From positions 1-36,601 of the forward strand of contig NZ_QJJJ01000032.1 in NCBI RefSeq assembly GCF_003201865.1: a DNA stretch of 36,601 nt, given 5' to 3'. Each line of letters opens with the position of its first letter. The first letter of the stretch is position 1. Shown here piece by piece: positions 17,058 through 24,556 of this stretch. The notes under the pieces were generated by a model. That model was given only the letters and a program-made list of their open reading frames with translations, ran no database searches and was not told the origin of the DNA. A program made the position numbers and the translations under genes. This stretch comes from Methylobacterium sp. B4. GTDB lineage: Bacteria > Pseudomonadota > Alphaproteobacteria > Rhizobiales > Beijerinckiaceae.

Positions 17058-17225
17058 GGCAGCCCCGCCGCCGCGCTCCGCAAGACCCGCTGTCGACACG
17101 GATGCTGCGATGCACTATTCACCGCGCCCCACGGGTCGGGCCGCATCGCTTGGCCGACCTCGAGCGGCCTCTTTCGGGTTTCCGGCCGCCGCATCCCCTT
17201 CCGAGCCCGCATCATGAGAGGTCCG

Positions 17226-17546
17226 ATGGCGTGGCTCATCCTGGGCGTGGCCGTGGCTACGGAAATCGTGTGGGCGCTGAGCCTGAAATGGGTCGCCGCG
17301 GGGCAGGGGTGGGCGGCCTCCCTCGTTCCGATCGTGCTGAGCTTCGTCAATATGGGGTTGCTGGCGCTGGCGATGCGCGGCCTGCCGGCCGGGACCGCCT
17401 ACGCGGTCTGGACCGGCCTCGGGGCCGTCGGTGTGGTCGTCTTCGGGGCGATCCTGTTCGGCGAGAAGGTGAACGCGGTGCAGATGGGGTTCATGGCCCT
17501 CATCATCACGGGCGTGATCGGCACCAAGCTGTTCGCCCAGGCCTGA
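17226..17546 (+). CDS. SMR-family exporter, Gdx/SugE type (guanidinium exporter candidate)
   Basis: A 106-aa inner-membrane protein with four predicted membrane helices. The start at 17226 is chosen over 17214 because AGAGG (17217-17221) is spaced for it and because it gives the family N-terminus MAWLIL. Glu13 in ATEIVWALSLKW is the essential coupling residue, and the LPAGTAYAVWTGLGAVGVVV segment is the SMR signature. The EIVWALSLK and GTAYAVWTG wording is closer to Gdx/SugE proteins, which export guanidinium, than to EmrE. I saw no convincing guanidine riboswitch upstream, so the substrate is inference. Confidence 0.85.
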   Translation: MAWLILGVAVATEIVWALSLKWVAAGQGWAASLVPIVLSFVNMGLLALAMRGLPAGTAYAVWTGLGAVGVVVFGAILFGEKVNAVQMGFMALIITGVIGTKLFAQA

Positions 17547-17577
17547 CGCTCCGTCATCCGTGACGAATACGCCCGCC

Positions 17578-17594
17578 GCCCCGGCCATCGGGGC
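17578..17594. terminator. Hairpins between the SMR gene and the convergent LysR gene
   Basis: GCCCCG-GCCAT-CGGGGC (17578-17594) is a perfect 6-bp stem with a 5-nt loop, 31 bases after the SMR stop. A smaller CGTCA-TCCG-TGACG hairpin lies at 17552-17565. Placed between convergent genes, they may terminate from either side. Confidence 0.45.
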
Positions 17595-17658
17595 GCGGGC
17601 CTTCGTGACCGGCCGTGCGAAGGCGTTCCCGACGGCGAGGCCGGAGGGGCGCGTCGCG

Positions 17659-18633
17659 CTACCGCACGCTGCTTCTGAAGAGATCGCCCAGCGGCACGTA
17701 GTCCGTCATGGCGGGAAGATCTTTGGGGTGGATGTAGTGCTCGCCGAAGAACGGGTACTTCCGCAAGTCGAAGCAGGACCGGACCCAATCGATCGTGGTG
17801 CGGACGCGGGGGATGCGGTCGACGTCCGGATGATAGGTCAGCCAGACGTCCAACCTGAAGCAAAGGCCGCAATCGACCGGCACGAGGTTGGTGCCCAGGG
17901 TCCCCGTATAGGTCGGAAGCCAGCCGATGCCGGCGCCGTTCGCGACGGCGAGGATATGCGCACTCGTGACATTGGTCTTGATGGCGACGAAGGGCGCCCG
18001 GGCGAGATCCGGCAGGGTCTTTCCGTAGGTCGAGAGCGTCGAGGTCTGCTCCGCGACTTGGAACACCAGCGTATGATGTCCGATCTCCTCGGGGGTGGAG
18101 GGCAGTCCGTGCCGCTCGACATAGGATTGTGAGGCGAACGGCATCGTATGCAGGTAACCGAGGTGCACGACCTTCAGGTCCGGCGCCTGCGGTCGCGTGA
18201 GCTGAACGGCGAGGTCCGCCTCCATCCTCAGCACGTCCGCGGAGGTCATCCCGCAGCTCAGATCGATGCGCAGGTAGGGATGGGCCTGCTGGAACTCGAT
18301 GAGCCGGGGCATCAGCCAAGCCGAGCCGATCCCTTCCGTCACCGCGACCCGCACCTCGCCCTCGACGCCGCTCGACAGGGAGTCCCGGGCGCGCAACACG
18401 TTGAAGGCCGCCGCCTCCATCTGCTTGGCCGCCGCGACGATGCGCTCGCCTTCCTCGGTGAGCTGGACGCCCATCACCCCGCGCGTGAGCAGGGACACCC
18501 CGAGCGTGGCCTCCAACTCGTCGATCCGCTTTCGCAGCGCGTTGAAGCCGATTCCCAGGCGGTGCGCGGCGGAGCGGAAGCTGCCCGTGCGCTGCAGCTC
18601 CAGGAACATCCAGAGCGAATGCCAATCGGGCAT
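17659..18633 (-). CDS. LysR-family transcriptional regulator
   Basis: A 324-aa LysR regulator. Starting at 18633 (MPDWHSLWMFLELQRTGSF) puts the winged helix-turn-helix at residues about 5-62 (SFRSAAHRLGIGFNALRKRIDELE), as usual; upstream in-frame Met codons would add an atypical leader. The substrate-binding domain runs from about residue 90 (GEVRVAVTEGIGSAWLMPRL) to 300, and there is a slightly long C-terminal tail. It is divergent from the tandem-GNAT gene across about 217 bp and may control it and itself; the effector is unknown. Confidence 0.87.
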   Translation of the reverse strand: MPDWHSLWMFLELQRTGSFRSAAHRLGIGFNALRKRIDELEATLGVSLLTRGVMGVQLTEEGERIVAAAKQMEAAAFNVLRARDSLSSGVEGEVRVAVTEGIGSAWLMPRLIEFQQAHPYLRIDLSCGMTSADVLRMEADLAVQLTRPQAPDLKVVHLGYLHTMPFASQSYVERHGLPSTPEEIGHHTLVFQVAEQTSTLSTYGKTLPDLARAPFVAIKTNVTSAHILAVANGAGIGWLPTYTGTLGTNLVPVDCGLCFRLDVWLTYHPDVDRIPRVRTTIDWVRSCFDLRKYPFFGEHYIHPKDLPAMTDYVPLGDLFRSSVR

Positions 18634-18850
18634 CACCGTGTCCCGGTCGCCCGGCAGGTGCTCCGAATTCGTAACACCCTGTTCCGTGCTGGAGAGCATA
18701 CCGATCACCCGCTGCATGCCATCTAGGGTCACATTCAAGGCCTCACGTAAAGTCCGGGTGCGACCAATGGCAGTCCGCAGCATGGGAAAATCATGTCTTC
18801 GCAGCGTGGTGCAGGATAATCGGACATCGGACCGGCACTCCCTCGCGCAC

Positions 18851-20041
18851 ATGGAGGTGACCCGAATTTCACGCCATGTCGTCGCCTACACGCCGAGCAT
18901 CGCCGAGGTCGAGCTGATGTTCGAGCGGGTGAGGCCGGAACTCGGTTCGCAGACGAGCCTCGACACCGTACGCCGCATCATGTCGGCCAATCCCAACACG
19001 TTCCAGGCCTTCGCCCGGCGCGAATCCTTCGACTGGGCCGCGCCGCGGGCCGAGGGCTTCATCGCTTGGCTTCCGCTCTCGGAGAGCGGTCGGACCGCCC
19101 TGCTGACCGGCCTGTTCGACGGTGCCAATCCGGCTGGTGAGCATCTGGCGGCGCAGCACGAGAAACCCGCCGCCATCTATGTCTGGGCCATCTACGCGCC
19201 TGGCCGGCTCGCGGGCGGCATCGCCCTCGCGTTCGACCGGATGTCGACGCCGTTGAACCGCGAGGCCGATCTCTACGCATGGGGACCGACGGCGGCGGGC
19301 CGGCGCCTCATCGCTTCGCTGGGCTTCGTGCCCATCGAATCGCAGGAGGGCGGCGGTCGCTTCGGACTCAGCATCTTCCGCAGGGGCGCACCTTCGACGC
19401 TGGCCGCCGTCGAACTGGCGCCCCTCTACGATTCCTATCCGAGCGCCACGTCGACGTTTTCGGTCACGGTCGTGCGCTCCGCCGACGATCTCGCGCGGGT
19501 GATGTCGGTGCGCAGCGCCGCGTTCGTCGGCGAGCAGGCCTGCCCCTACGAGGAGGAGTTCGATGGGAACGACTTCTCCTCGACGCACCTGCTCGGCTTC
19601 GTGAACAACGAACCCGCGGCCTCGATCCGGGTCCGCTGCTTTGCCAACTTCGCCAAGGCGGAGCGGCTCGCGGTGCGGCCGGAGTTCCGCAGGTCGCGGC
19701 TCGCCTTCGTGATCGTGAAGGCGGCGCACGAGCTCTGCCGGGTCAAGGGATACCGCCGGATCTACGGCCACGCCCAGAAGGACCTCGTCGACTTCTGGTC
19801 CCGTGCCGGCGGACGCCCTTTCCCCGGTGCGCGCGAGTTCACCTTCTCGGACCACAGCTACGTCGAGATGATGTCCGAGGTGCCGCCGCATCCCGACGCC
19901 ATCACGATCGGCACCGACCCCTACACGATCATTCGCCCGGAAGGCCGCTGGCACGCGCCGGGCGTGCTGGAGCGCTCCGCCTCCCGCGCCGTGACCCTCC
20001 ACTCGGCCGATCCCGCCCTGCGCAAGCAGCGCCGCGCTTAG
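18851..20041 (+). CDS. Tandem GNAT-like acyltransferase
   Basis: A 396-aa protein that looks like two GNAT folds in a row. The N-terminal half (about 8-190) ends with an acetyltransferase-like ADLYAWGPTAAGRRLIASLGF but is otherwise divergent. The C-terminal half (about 203-345) has VRSAAFVGEQ, then EEFDGNDFSSTHLLGF, AERLAVRPEFRRSRLAF and DFWSRAGGRPF. That order of conserved blocks is shared by GNAT enzymes and, loosely, by LuxI-type acyl-homoserine lactone synthases. The acceptor is unknown. The perfect SD-like GGAGGTGA lies just inside the gene (18853-18860), so the exact start is not certain. A LysR gene is divergent from it. Confidence 0.75.
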   Translation: MEVTRISRHVVAYTPSIAEVELMFERVRPELGSQTSLDTVRRIMSANPNTFQAFARRESFDWAAPRAEGFIAWLPLSESGRTALLTGLFDGANPAGEHLAAQHEKPAAIYVWAIYAPGRLAGGIALAFDRMSTPLNREADLYAWGPTAAGRRLIASLGFVPIESQEGGGRFGLSIFRRGAPSTLAAVELAPLYDSYPSATSTFSVTVVRSADDLARVMSVRSAAFVGEQACPYEEEFDGNDFSSTHLLGFVNNEPAASIRVRCFANFAKAERLAVRPEFRRSRLAFVIVKAAHELCRVKGYRRIYGHAQKDLVDFWSRAGGRPFPGAREFTFSDHSYVEMMSEVPPHPDAITIGTDPYTIIRPEGRWHAPGVLERSASRAVTLHSADPALRKQRRA

Positions 20042-20159
20042 ATTGCCACCCGAAGCGCCCGGTCACGGAGGGCCGCGCCCCGGCTGCGCCGTGGCCGCGG
20101 GCGTATCGTGAACGACGCCTCGATCCTCCGCCACCCCGTGAGACGGGCCCGCATCCACG

Positions 20160-20582
20160 ATGACCGATCGCCTCGTATCCCAGACCGAGCTCTATTTTCG
20201 GACGCATATTCACACCGTCCTGCCCCTGCACGCGGCCCTCGTCGAGGCGATGTGCAAGGCGCCGCGCGTGCCTCAGGAACTGGCGACGGTGCTGGAGGAT
20301 ATCGGCCAGGGCTATTGCCGCCTCGCGGACGACCTCAACGCCGAACTGATCCGGCGCGGCGAACTGGCGGTTGCGTCGCAGGCCGAGGATGAGGGTGCCG
20401 AAACGCGGATCGATGCCTTCGTCGAGCGCCTGATCGCCGGCCTCGGCCATATCGAGTTCGCGGACGGACGGCGCCTCAGCGCGCGGCACGCGTTCGAGGC
20501 GCACGACGTGGCGGGCGACGCACTCCGGACGGTGCTGCTGCTGGCACGCAAGGACCAGCTCGCGTCGGACACCGTGCCGTAG
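20160..20582 (+). CDS. Hypothetical protein, 140 aa
   Basis: A 140-aa protein with a largely helical pattern (HAALVEAMCKAPRVPQELAT, then a long Leu/Ala/Arg segment) and no signal or membrane segment. Codon use matches the surrounding chromosome. No motif is recognised. It follows the GNAT gene by about 120 bp and could be cotranscribed; an imperfect hairpin (20060-20068 with 20089-20097) lies between. Confidence 0.65.
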   Translation: MTDRLVSQTELYFRTHIHTVLPLHAALVEAMCKAPRVPQELATVLEDIGQGYCRLADDLNAELIRRGELAVASQAEDEGAETRIDAFVERLIAGLGHIEFADGRRLSARHAFEAHDVAGDALRTVLLLARKDQLASDTVP

Positions 20583-20615
20583 CGGGGATGGGCCGCTGCG
20601 CAGCCGAGAACTCGA

Positions 20616-20831
20616 CTAATTAGCGTGGCACGGTCCAAGTCCGTCGGTGACGACGGCCCACACACGAAGCTCCGCCCCCTCGGGCACCGCAACGTCAGGC
20701 AATGCCGGGCTCTCGGCCTCGAGCGTCAGGCGCTGGCAGGTCTTCATCGTGAACTCGCCTTCGATGCAGGCACTGCCATGCACATTGGCGTTCGGCGCAT
20801 CCCGGGCGAGGAAGCAGCGAAGACGTCGCAC
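20616..20831 (-). CDS. Small hypothetical protein, 71 aa
   Basis: A minus-strand frame beginning with GTG at 20831, with an alternative ATG at 20747 preceded by GAAGGCGAG. Codon third positions are G/C-rich in this frame and the translation is balanced (GSACIEGEFTMKTCQRLTLE, then LRVWAVVTD), unlike the Arg/Pro-rich shadows on the other strand. No function is recognised. The 248 bp to its right (20832-21079) show nothing I can support. Confidence 0.45.
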   Translation of the reverse strand: MRRLRCFLARDAPNANVHGSACIEGEFTMKTCQRLTLEAESPALPDVAVPEGAELRVWAVVTDGLGPCHAN

Positions 20832-21079
20832 GAGGCATCACATGCCTGCTTGGGTCAGGCGGTCACGTTACTTCGGCGATGGCGGATCGGGGGTGTTCGG
20901 CTCCCCGAGCGCGACGACGGTGCCGGTGAGAAGCTCTGGACATCGACGAGGCGACTCGCGCGGGTGGCACGCCATAGCCCCGCGCGTACGGCGCCGGTTC
21001 AGCGCTTCTCACCTGCGGGCGGCAAGCCTGAGGTAACCCGCGCCCCCTATGCCGGCCGGCCCATCCTCAGCCGGCAGCC

Positions 21080-21298
21080 ATGATGCTCCTTCCCGAACGC
21101 GCGTCCGATCCCCTTCCGCCCGAAGCCGCCGAGTGGCGCAACGCCTTCGGCGCGCTCCGTCCGACCTCGCCGCCCTGCCGCTACGTCAGCGCCGGGACCT
21201 GGACCAACATCCATGAGAGCTGCGTCGACTTCATCGAGCGCTTCGGTGCCGAGGCCGTCCGCCTGGGCTGGACCGCGCCGCAGCTCTTCGGCGTGCAG
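21080..21298 (+). pseudogene. Truncated conserved hypothetical (…GWTAPQLFGV)
   Basis: The frame opens MMLLPERASDPLPPEAAEWR and runs to FIERFGAEAVRLGWTAPQLFGV, a pattern I recognise from alphaproteobacterial hypothetical proteins that normally continue LFGVHP and extend for tens of residues more. Here it becomes QCG and stops at 21307, because the sequence changes abruptly to the 3' part of a minus-strand gene. It is read as a gene cut at about 21294-21298. Family recognition is from memory. Confidence 0.55.
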
Positions 21299-21695
21299 TG
21301 TGGATGATGCCCTTGTCGAGGCAGCTCGCGACGGTCCGGCGGACGGTCTTCTCGGACAGGCCGGTGCCTGCCGTCCACATACCCCCCTCCCGGTGATTGG
21401 GCACACCGTCGACGAGTTGCGGGATCGAGTAGACGCCGGAGCGCTTGCCGCGGGGAATGCAATTCCCCAGGAGCCACGCGACGAGGACGAATTCGGAAGG
21501 GCTTAAGTGAGGGGCCCAGACGGTCGCGAGCGTCGCGAACACATCCAACTTCTGCGGAAGGGTGAACTCATGTGGGCGTGCGCCGTCGTAGGGCAAACTA
21601 TGTGCCGGCTCCATCTTGCTCTCGCTCCGGGCAATCTGGCCTCTTGTAGGCCTAGGCTCTGCTTGACGGTTTGAGGATGAGCCGTACGTAGACAT
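21231..21695 (-). pseudogene. Truncated helix-turn-helix (replication-protein-like) gene
   Basis: On the minus strand from ATG 21695 (or 21728) the frame encodes LPQKLDVFATLATVWAPHLS, SEFVLVAWLLGNCIPRGKRS and a winged-helix-like TGLSEKTVRRTVASCLDKGIIH. That resembles N-terminal HTH domains of plasmid or phage replication proteins. After about 21298 the frame reads antisense through the truncated plus-strand gene (Arg/Ala-rich) to a stop at 21231. So the original C-terminus is lost. Upstream at 21752-21767 is the inverted repeat GCCCTT-AAGC-AAGGGC, and TTGCTT-N17-CATATA on the minus strand is a possible promoter. Confidence 0.55.
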
Positions 21696-21751
21696 GGACT
21701 GCCCCAGTTCTATAGGCCACCGGCCCATCGGGGATATATGACCGATTTACA

Positions 21752-21767
21752 GCCCTTAAGCAAGGGC
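21752..21767. promoter_or_regulatory. Inverted repeat upstream of the HTH gene
   Basis: Perfect 6-bp arms GCCCTT (21752-21757) and AAGGGC (21762-21767) around AAGC lie about 60 bp upstream of the truncated HTH gene, where an autoregulatory operator would be expected. Confidence 0.35.
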
Positions 21768-21829
21768 AAGTACTTTACAGATCCTTCGTCAACTGCTTTG
21801 AGCGTCGCCTAGAGCTTTTGAATACGTCG

Positions 21830-21845
21830 GTGCAACTTGTTGCAC
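21830..21845. repeat. GTGCAA-CTTG-TTGCAC palindrome, copy 1
   Basis: A perfect palindrome with arms GTGCAAC and GTTGCAC in the gap between the recombinase stop and the HTH gene. Near-copies occur at 24134-24149 and 24488-24503, all within the mobile segment, suggesting operators for one of its own DNA-binding proteins. Confidence 0.45.
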
Positions 21846-21852
21846 GGGCGGA

Positions 21853-22446
21853 TCAAGTCTTGGTGCTGAGGACGCGATGCACACTGCCTTTGCCGATCCC
21901 GAGCTTGGACGCTATGGCGCCCATGCTCATGCCCTGCTCGGCAAGGACCCTGATCTCCTCCGAGCGAGCCCGGACGGTGGGCTTCCGACCCTTGTAGGCG
22001 CCCTCGGCCTTGGCCTTGGCGATACCCTCCCGCTGACGTTCCAGCATCATCTCCCGTTCGAACTGAGCAACGCCTCCGAGGACGTTGAGCATCAGCTTGC
22101 CGGTGGGCGTCGAAGTGTCCACGCCGAGGCCCAGGATGCGAAGGGCCACGCCCTTGCTCTCCAGGGTCTCGATGATCTTACCCAGATGAACAACGCTGCG
22201 GGCTAGCCGGTCCAGCTTCGTGACCACGAGCGTGTCACCCTGACGGGCGAACTCCAGGGCTGCTTCGAGCTGCTTCCGCGGAGCCACGGACGACACCTGT
22301 TCCTGAAACAGCTTCTTGCATCCCTGGACCGTCAGGTCGCGAAGCTGAGCCTCAAACCCAGCCTCTTGGTCCAGCGTCGATGTGCGGGCATATCCGATAA
22401 GCACGGGGCAATTCCGAAGCAGGCGTTCCACTAGGCTTATAGACAT
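21853..22446 (-). CDS. Serine recombinase (resolvase/invertase family)
   Basis: A 197-aa small serine recombinase from the ATG at 22446; an in-frame start at 22479 would add 11 residues. Catalytic Ser23 lies in IGYARTSTLDQ. The active-site arginines fall in TKLDRLARS, and the E-helix entry is MLNVLGGVAQFERE. A C-terminal helix-turn-helix (MSMGAIASKLGIGKGSVHRVL) binds the crossover site. The length is right for Tn3-type resolvases and DNA invertases. It is on the same strand as the other small genes and is the only recombinase visible in the segment, so it may resolve or move it. Confidence 0.9.
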   Translation of the reverse strand: MSISLVERLLRNCPVLIGYARTSTLDQEAGFEAQLRDLTVQGCKKLFQEQVSSVAPRKQLEAALEFARQGDTLVVTKLDRLARSVVHLGKIIETLESKGVALRILGLGVDTSTPTGKLMLNVLGGVAQFEREMMLERQREGIAKAKAEGAYKGRKPTVRARSEEIRVLAEQGMSMGAIASKLGIGKGSVHRVLSTKT

Positions 22447-22530
22447 AGAACCATTGCCTGTTCCGAAAAACAAGACCATTCTTTTGGAACCGCGCAGCTG
22501 CCTTTGTGGAACGTTCCACTAGGGCAGGGT

Positions 22531-23154
22531 CTAGTGGAACGCGGGCGGATCGTTGGGAGGGTCGGTGATGCTCCCAAGCCCTGCGCGAACCAGCTCAAGC
22601 TCCGCGCGTGCGGACGCGATCTCCGCGTGATCACCCGTAACCTGGGCAAGGAATAACCGCTCCAGAGCAACGATCGGATCGCGAGGCACCTCCTCCTCCC
22701 GCCAACCTGGGTGCTGCCGGAGTTTGTCCGGTGCCACGAGTGCATGGAACTGAAGGATGCCTCGCAGCTCCCGCAGCGCCCGAACGGCGGATGACCAGTC
22801 GCCAGCCGAAGCCGCCGCGGCGTAGACGTGAGCGAGGCCGTCGGTGACGAGCGCGGCATGCTCCTGAAGCGACCGGCTGTTGCCAGCGGCGCGCGCAAAC
22901 AGCCTGTCGAGTTCGGCGGAGCTGTCTTGAGGCGTGGAACCTACAGCATGCGCCGCGCCAGGGAGCTGAGCGCATGCAACCGGCAGCGTAAATGAGACGG
23001 CTCGTCCAAGGTGACTGGCTCGATGCCGCTGAAGTGCGGACCGGGAAGGGAGCGTGAATTGGGCAACGACATCATCAAGCGAGACACCGCCCTGGAGGGA
23101 AGCTTCGATCTCGGCGCGTTGCGGATGCGCGCAGATAGTGCATGGGCGGCCCAT
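22531..23154 (-). CDS. Hypothetical protein with N-terminal CxxC and HTH-like segment
   Basis: A 207-aa protein from ATG 23154, preceded by GGGAGCG. The N-terminus (MGRPCTICAHPQRAEIEASL) has a CxxC followed by a predicted helix-turn-helix-like stretch (SLDDVVAQFTLPSRSALQRHRASH). This arrangement recurs in small phage and plasmid proteins of alphaproteobacteria. The C-terminal half is helical with Leu/Ala/Arg repeats. It could bind DNA; phage small terminase-like function is one possibility only. Confidence 0.65.
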   Translation of the reverse strand: MGRPCTICAHPQRAEIEASLQGGVSLDDVVAQFTLPSRSALQRHRASHLGRAVSFTLPVACAQLPGAAHAVGSTPQDSSAELDRLFARAAGNSRSLQEHAALVTDGLAHVYAAAASAGDWSSAVRALRELRGILQFHALVAPDKLRQHPGWREEEVPRDPIVALERLFLAQVTGDHAEIASARAELELVRAGLGSITDPPNDPPAFH

Positions 23155-23203
23155 CGCGCGCTCCCGTTGTTCGGTTTCGTTTCGTTTGGTTTCGATATGC
23201 GCA

Positions 23204-23509
23204 TCAGGCGCTGCGCAACTCGGGCGGCAGCAGGGCATCCATTGCGATGATTTGCGCACGCATGCGGCTCATCTCGGCCTCGACGTACTCTGGATCATCT
23301 CCCAGAGCGTATGTCGGCTGAAGACGTTCGAAGATCCGGGCAACGAACTGCATGCCGATCATCGCGAGAGCTACCGGGTGCTGCCTCTGGGCTTCCGATA
23401 CCTCTTCGAGGCTCTTCCCATCTTGGAAGAGCGCCAAGACGAGGTTGACGCCTACAGAGTTCACGATGTCGTCGGCTTCGGCCTGGGCCGGCTTATTGCG
23501 AGTGTTCAT
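23204..23509 (-). CDS. Hypothetical protein, 101 aa
   Basis: The frame MNTRNKPAQAEADDIVNSVG to DALLPPELRSA has a natural acidic, helical composition with VNLVLALFQDGKSLEEVSEA. It ends about 50 bp before the next minus-strand gene and begins 12 bp after the previous one, consistent with a compact mobile-element operon. No motif is recognised. Confidence 0.6.
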   Translation of the reverse strand: MNTRNKPAQAEADDIVNSVGVNLVLALFQDGKSLEEVSEAQRQHPVALAMIGMQFVARIFERLQPTYALGDDPEYVEAEMSRMRAQIIAMDALLPPELRSA

Positions 23510-23521
23510 GGCTGTGCTTCC

Positions 23522-23827
23522 TTAATGAGCGCCGGGGATGTAGTTGGCATTGGCTCCAGGCGCTGCGAGCCGAGCGGCCAGGTCTTCCTCGAAACGGCGG
23601 TTTTCGTCTTCGGAGGCGAAAACCGCCCCGAACAGCGGGTCGAGCTTGGTCACGAAAGAAACAGTGAAGGCGAGGCCGCCGGCCTTCAGGCGGGCCTGAG
23701 GAATACCGGTCAGTATTGCGGCTTCTTCGATCGTCTTGTCCTGGGCCATTAATAGGTCGAGCAGAACGCTCCCAGTAGTCGCTGAAAGCGTATCCCCTAA
23801 GGAGCGCATTACCGACGGTGGAGTCAT
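23522..23827 (-). CDS. Hypothetical protein, 101 aa (possible frameshift upstream)
   Basis: From ATG 23827 the frame reads natural protein (LLDLLMAQDKTIEEAAILTG then VTKLDPLFGAVFASEDENRR). There is no ribosome binding site before it; ATG 23809 is another choice. Immediately upstream in a different frame, starting at ATG 23927 and joined by ATGA to the previous gene, is a natural-looking MNSCAFAIVERMFAGRPTFD; that frame turns Arg/Pro-rich by about 23790. The two pieces may be one gene broken by a frameshift, or two overlapping genes. Confidence 0.5.
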   Translation of the reverse strand: MTPPSVMRSLGDTLSATTGSVLLDLLMAQDKTIEEAAILTGIPQARLKAGGLAFTVSFVTKLDPLFGAVFASEDENRRFEEDLAARLAAPGANANYIPGAH

Positions 23828-23923
23828 GGCGTTCACAGCGGCGGGTGACACGGTCGCCCACAACGATGTCGAAGGTCGGACGCCCTGCAAACATCCGCTC
23901 GACGATGGCGAATGCGCAGGAGT

Positions 23924-24112
23924 TCATCGCCGACCGTGCTGGAAATCCCAGGCGTCGCCGGGCAGTAGGCCATCGTCACCCCAAATGACGGAGGAGATCC
24001 GAACGGCGTTCACCCGCATCAGTTCGTCCCGAATGGCGCAGGCTCGATTGCCGGGCCGCGCACCCTTCTGGCGAAATTGATGGGGGGCGATACCCAGATC
24101 TAACGTGCTCAC
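23924..24112 (-). CDS. Small hypothetical protein, 62 aa
   Basis: Begins with GTG at 24112, whose GTGA overlaps the stop of the gene before it. Its own TGA overlaps an ATG at 23927 as ATGA. The translation (MSTLDLGIAPHQFRQKGARP then ISSVIWGDDGLLPGDAWDFQ) is plausible protein. The double coupling is the best evidence that it is translated. No function is recognised. Confidence 0.45.
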   Translation of the reverse strand: MSTLDLGIAPHQFRQKGARPGNRACAIRDELMRVNAVRISSVIWGDDGLLPGDAWDFQHGRR

Positions 24113-24312
24113 GGAACTCTTTCCTCAGAAACAGTGCAATGAGTTGCACGCGGTGGACTTGGAGCCTGCGACAAGAACTGCCGGCAGGCCTCTTGGATAA
24201 GAGAAGAGCGTGTTGCAACCGGTCCTAAGCAGCTGGCGTTCGCAGCCTCGACCGTTATGTCGAGCTGAGTGATCAGCTCACGACTGGCTCTGATTTTCAC
24301 AATCGCGGACAT
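24109..24312 (-). CDS. Ribbon-helix-helix-like small protein
   Basis: A 67-aa protein from ATG 24312, with GAAGGGA eight bases upstream; a GTG at 24354 is also in frame. The pattern AIVKIRASRELITQLDITVE followed by TRSSLIQEACRQFL fits a ribbon-helix-helix DNA-binding fold (short strand, then two helices). It is a candidate binder of the GTGCAA-N4-TTGCAC palindromes in this segment, one of which (24134-24149) lies inside its own 3' end. The stop overlaps the next start (GTGA). The fold call is inference. Confidence 0.5.
   Translation of the reverse strand: MSAIVKIRASRELITQLDITVEAANASCLGPVATRSSLIQEACRQFLSQAPSPPRATHCTVSEERVP
24134..24149. repeat. GTGCAA-TGAG-TTGCAC palindrome, copy 2
   Basis: Perfect 6-bp arms with a different 4-bp centre from copy 1, located inside the 3' end of the ribbon-helix-helix-like gene. 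Confidence 0.4.
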
Positions 24313-24448
24313 TCTCGGTCCCTTCACAACCCGCGGCCCTTTTGCGAAGGTCACGGCTCGCCTGCGGAGGGCCAGCCCCTCAACGAGCCGTCGGTCTTGT
24401 AAATGCGTGGGCCGCCCGTGTCCACATTTTTCTCGTAATATACTTTTA

Positions 24449-24477
24449 CTGACGAAGGATCGTGCACTGGGTATACT
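24449..24477 (+). promoter_or_regulatory. Sigma-70-like promoter on the plus strand
   Basis: CTGACG (24449-24454), a 17-bp spacer and TATACT (24472-24477) make a good consensus promoter, pointing against all the genes around it. TATACTTTTA occurs twice (24439-24448 and 24472-24481). The third palindrome copy starts eleven bases after the -10, where an operator could block transcription. No plus-strand gene follows, so an antisense transcript is possible. Confidence 0.4.
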
Positions 24478-24487
24478 TTTAGATCCT

Positions 24488-24503
24488 GTGAAACTTGTTG
24501 CAC
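24488..24503. repeat. GTGAAA-CTTG-TTGCAC palindrome, copy 3
   Basis: Differs from copy 1 (21830-21845) at a single base in 16 and keeps the same centre CTTG. The match continues one base further (G). Confidence 0.45.
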
Positions 24504-24518
24504 GATCCCCGCCACATC

Positions 24519-24556
24519 ATCAGGCGGAGCACGCCGCCGCAGCGGGATTGCCTGAT
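24519..24556. repeat. Inverted repeat ATCAGGC/GCCTGAT
   Basis: Arms ATCAGGC (24519-24525) and GCCTGAT (24550-24556) lie downstream of the plus-strand promoter and could fold in an RNA made from it. Confidence 0.25.

Noticed and set aside
17095..17140. Two ACGG sequences upstream of the SMR gene as a guanidine-II riboswitch
   Set aside because: The flanking bases do not pair to form the required small hairpins.
20625..21083. 152-codon plus-strand frame in the gap after 20582
   Set aside because: No natural composition; the opposite strand has better coding character in its first part.
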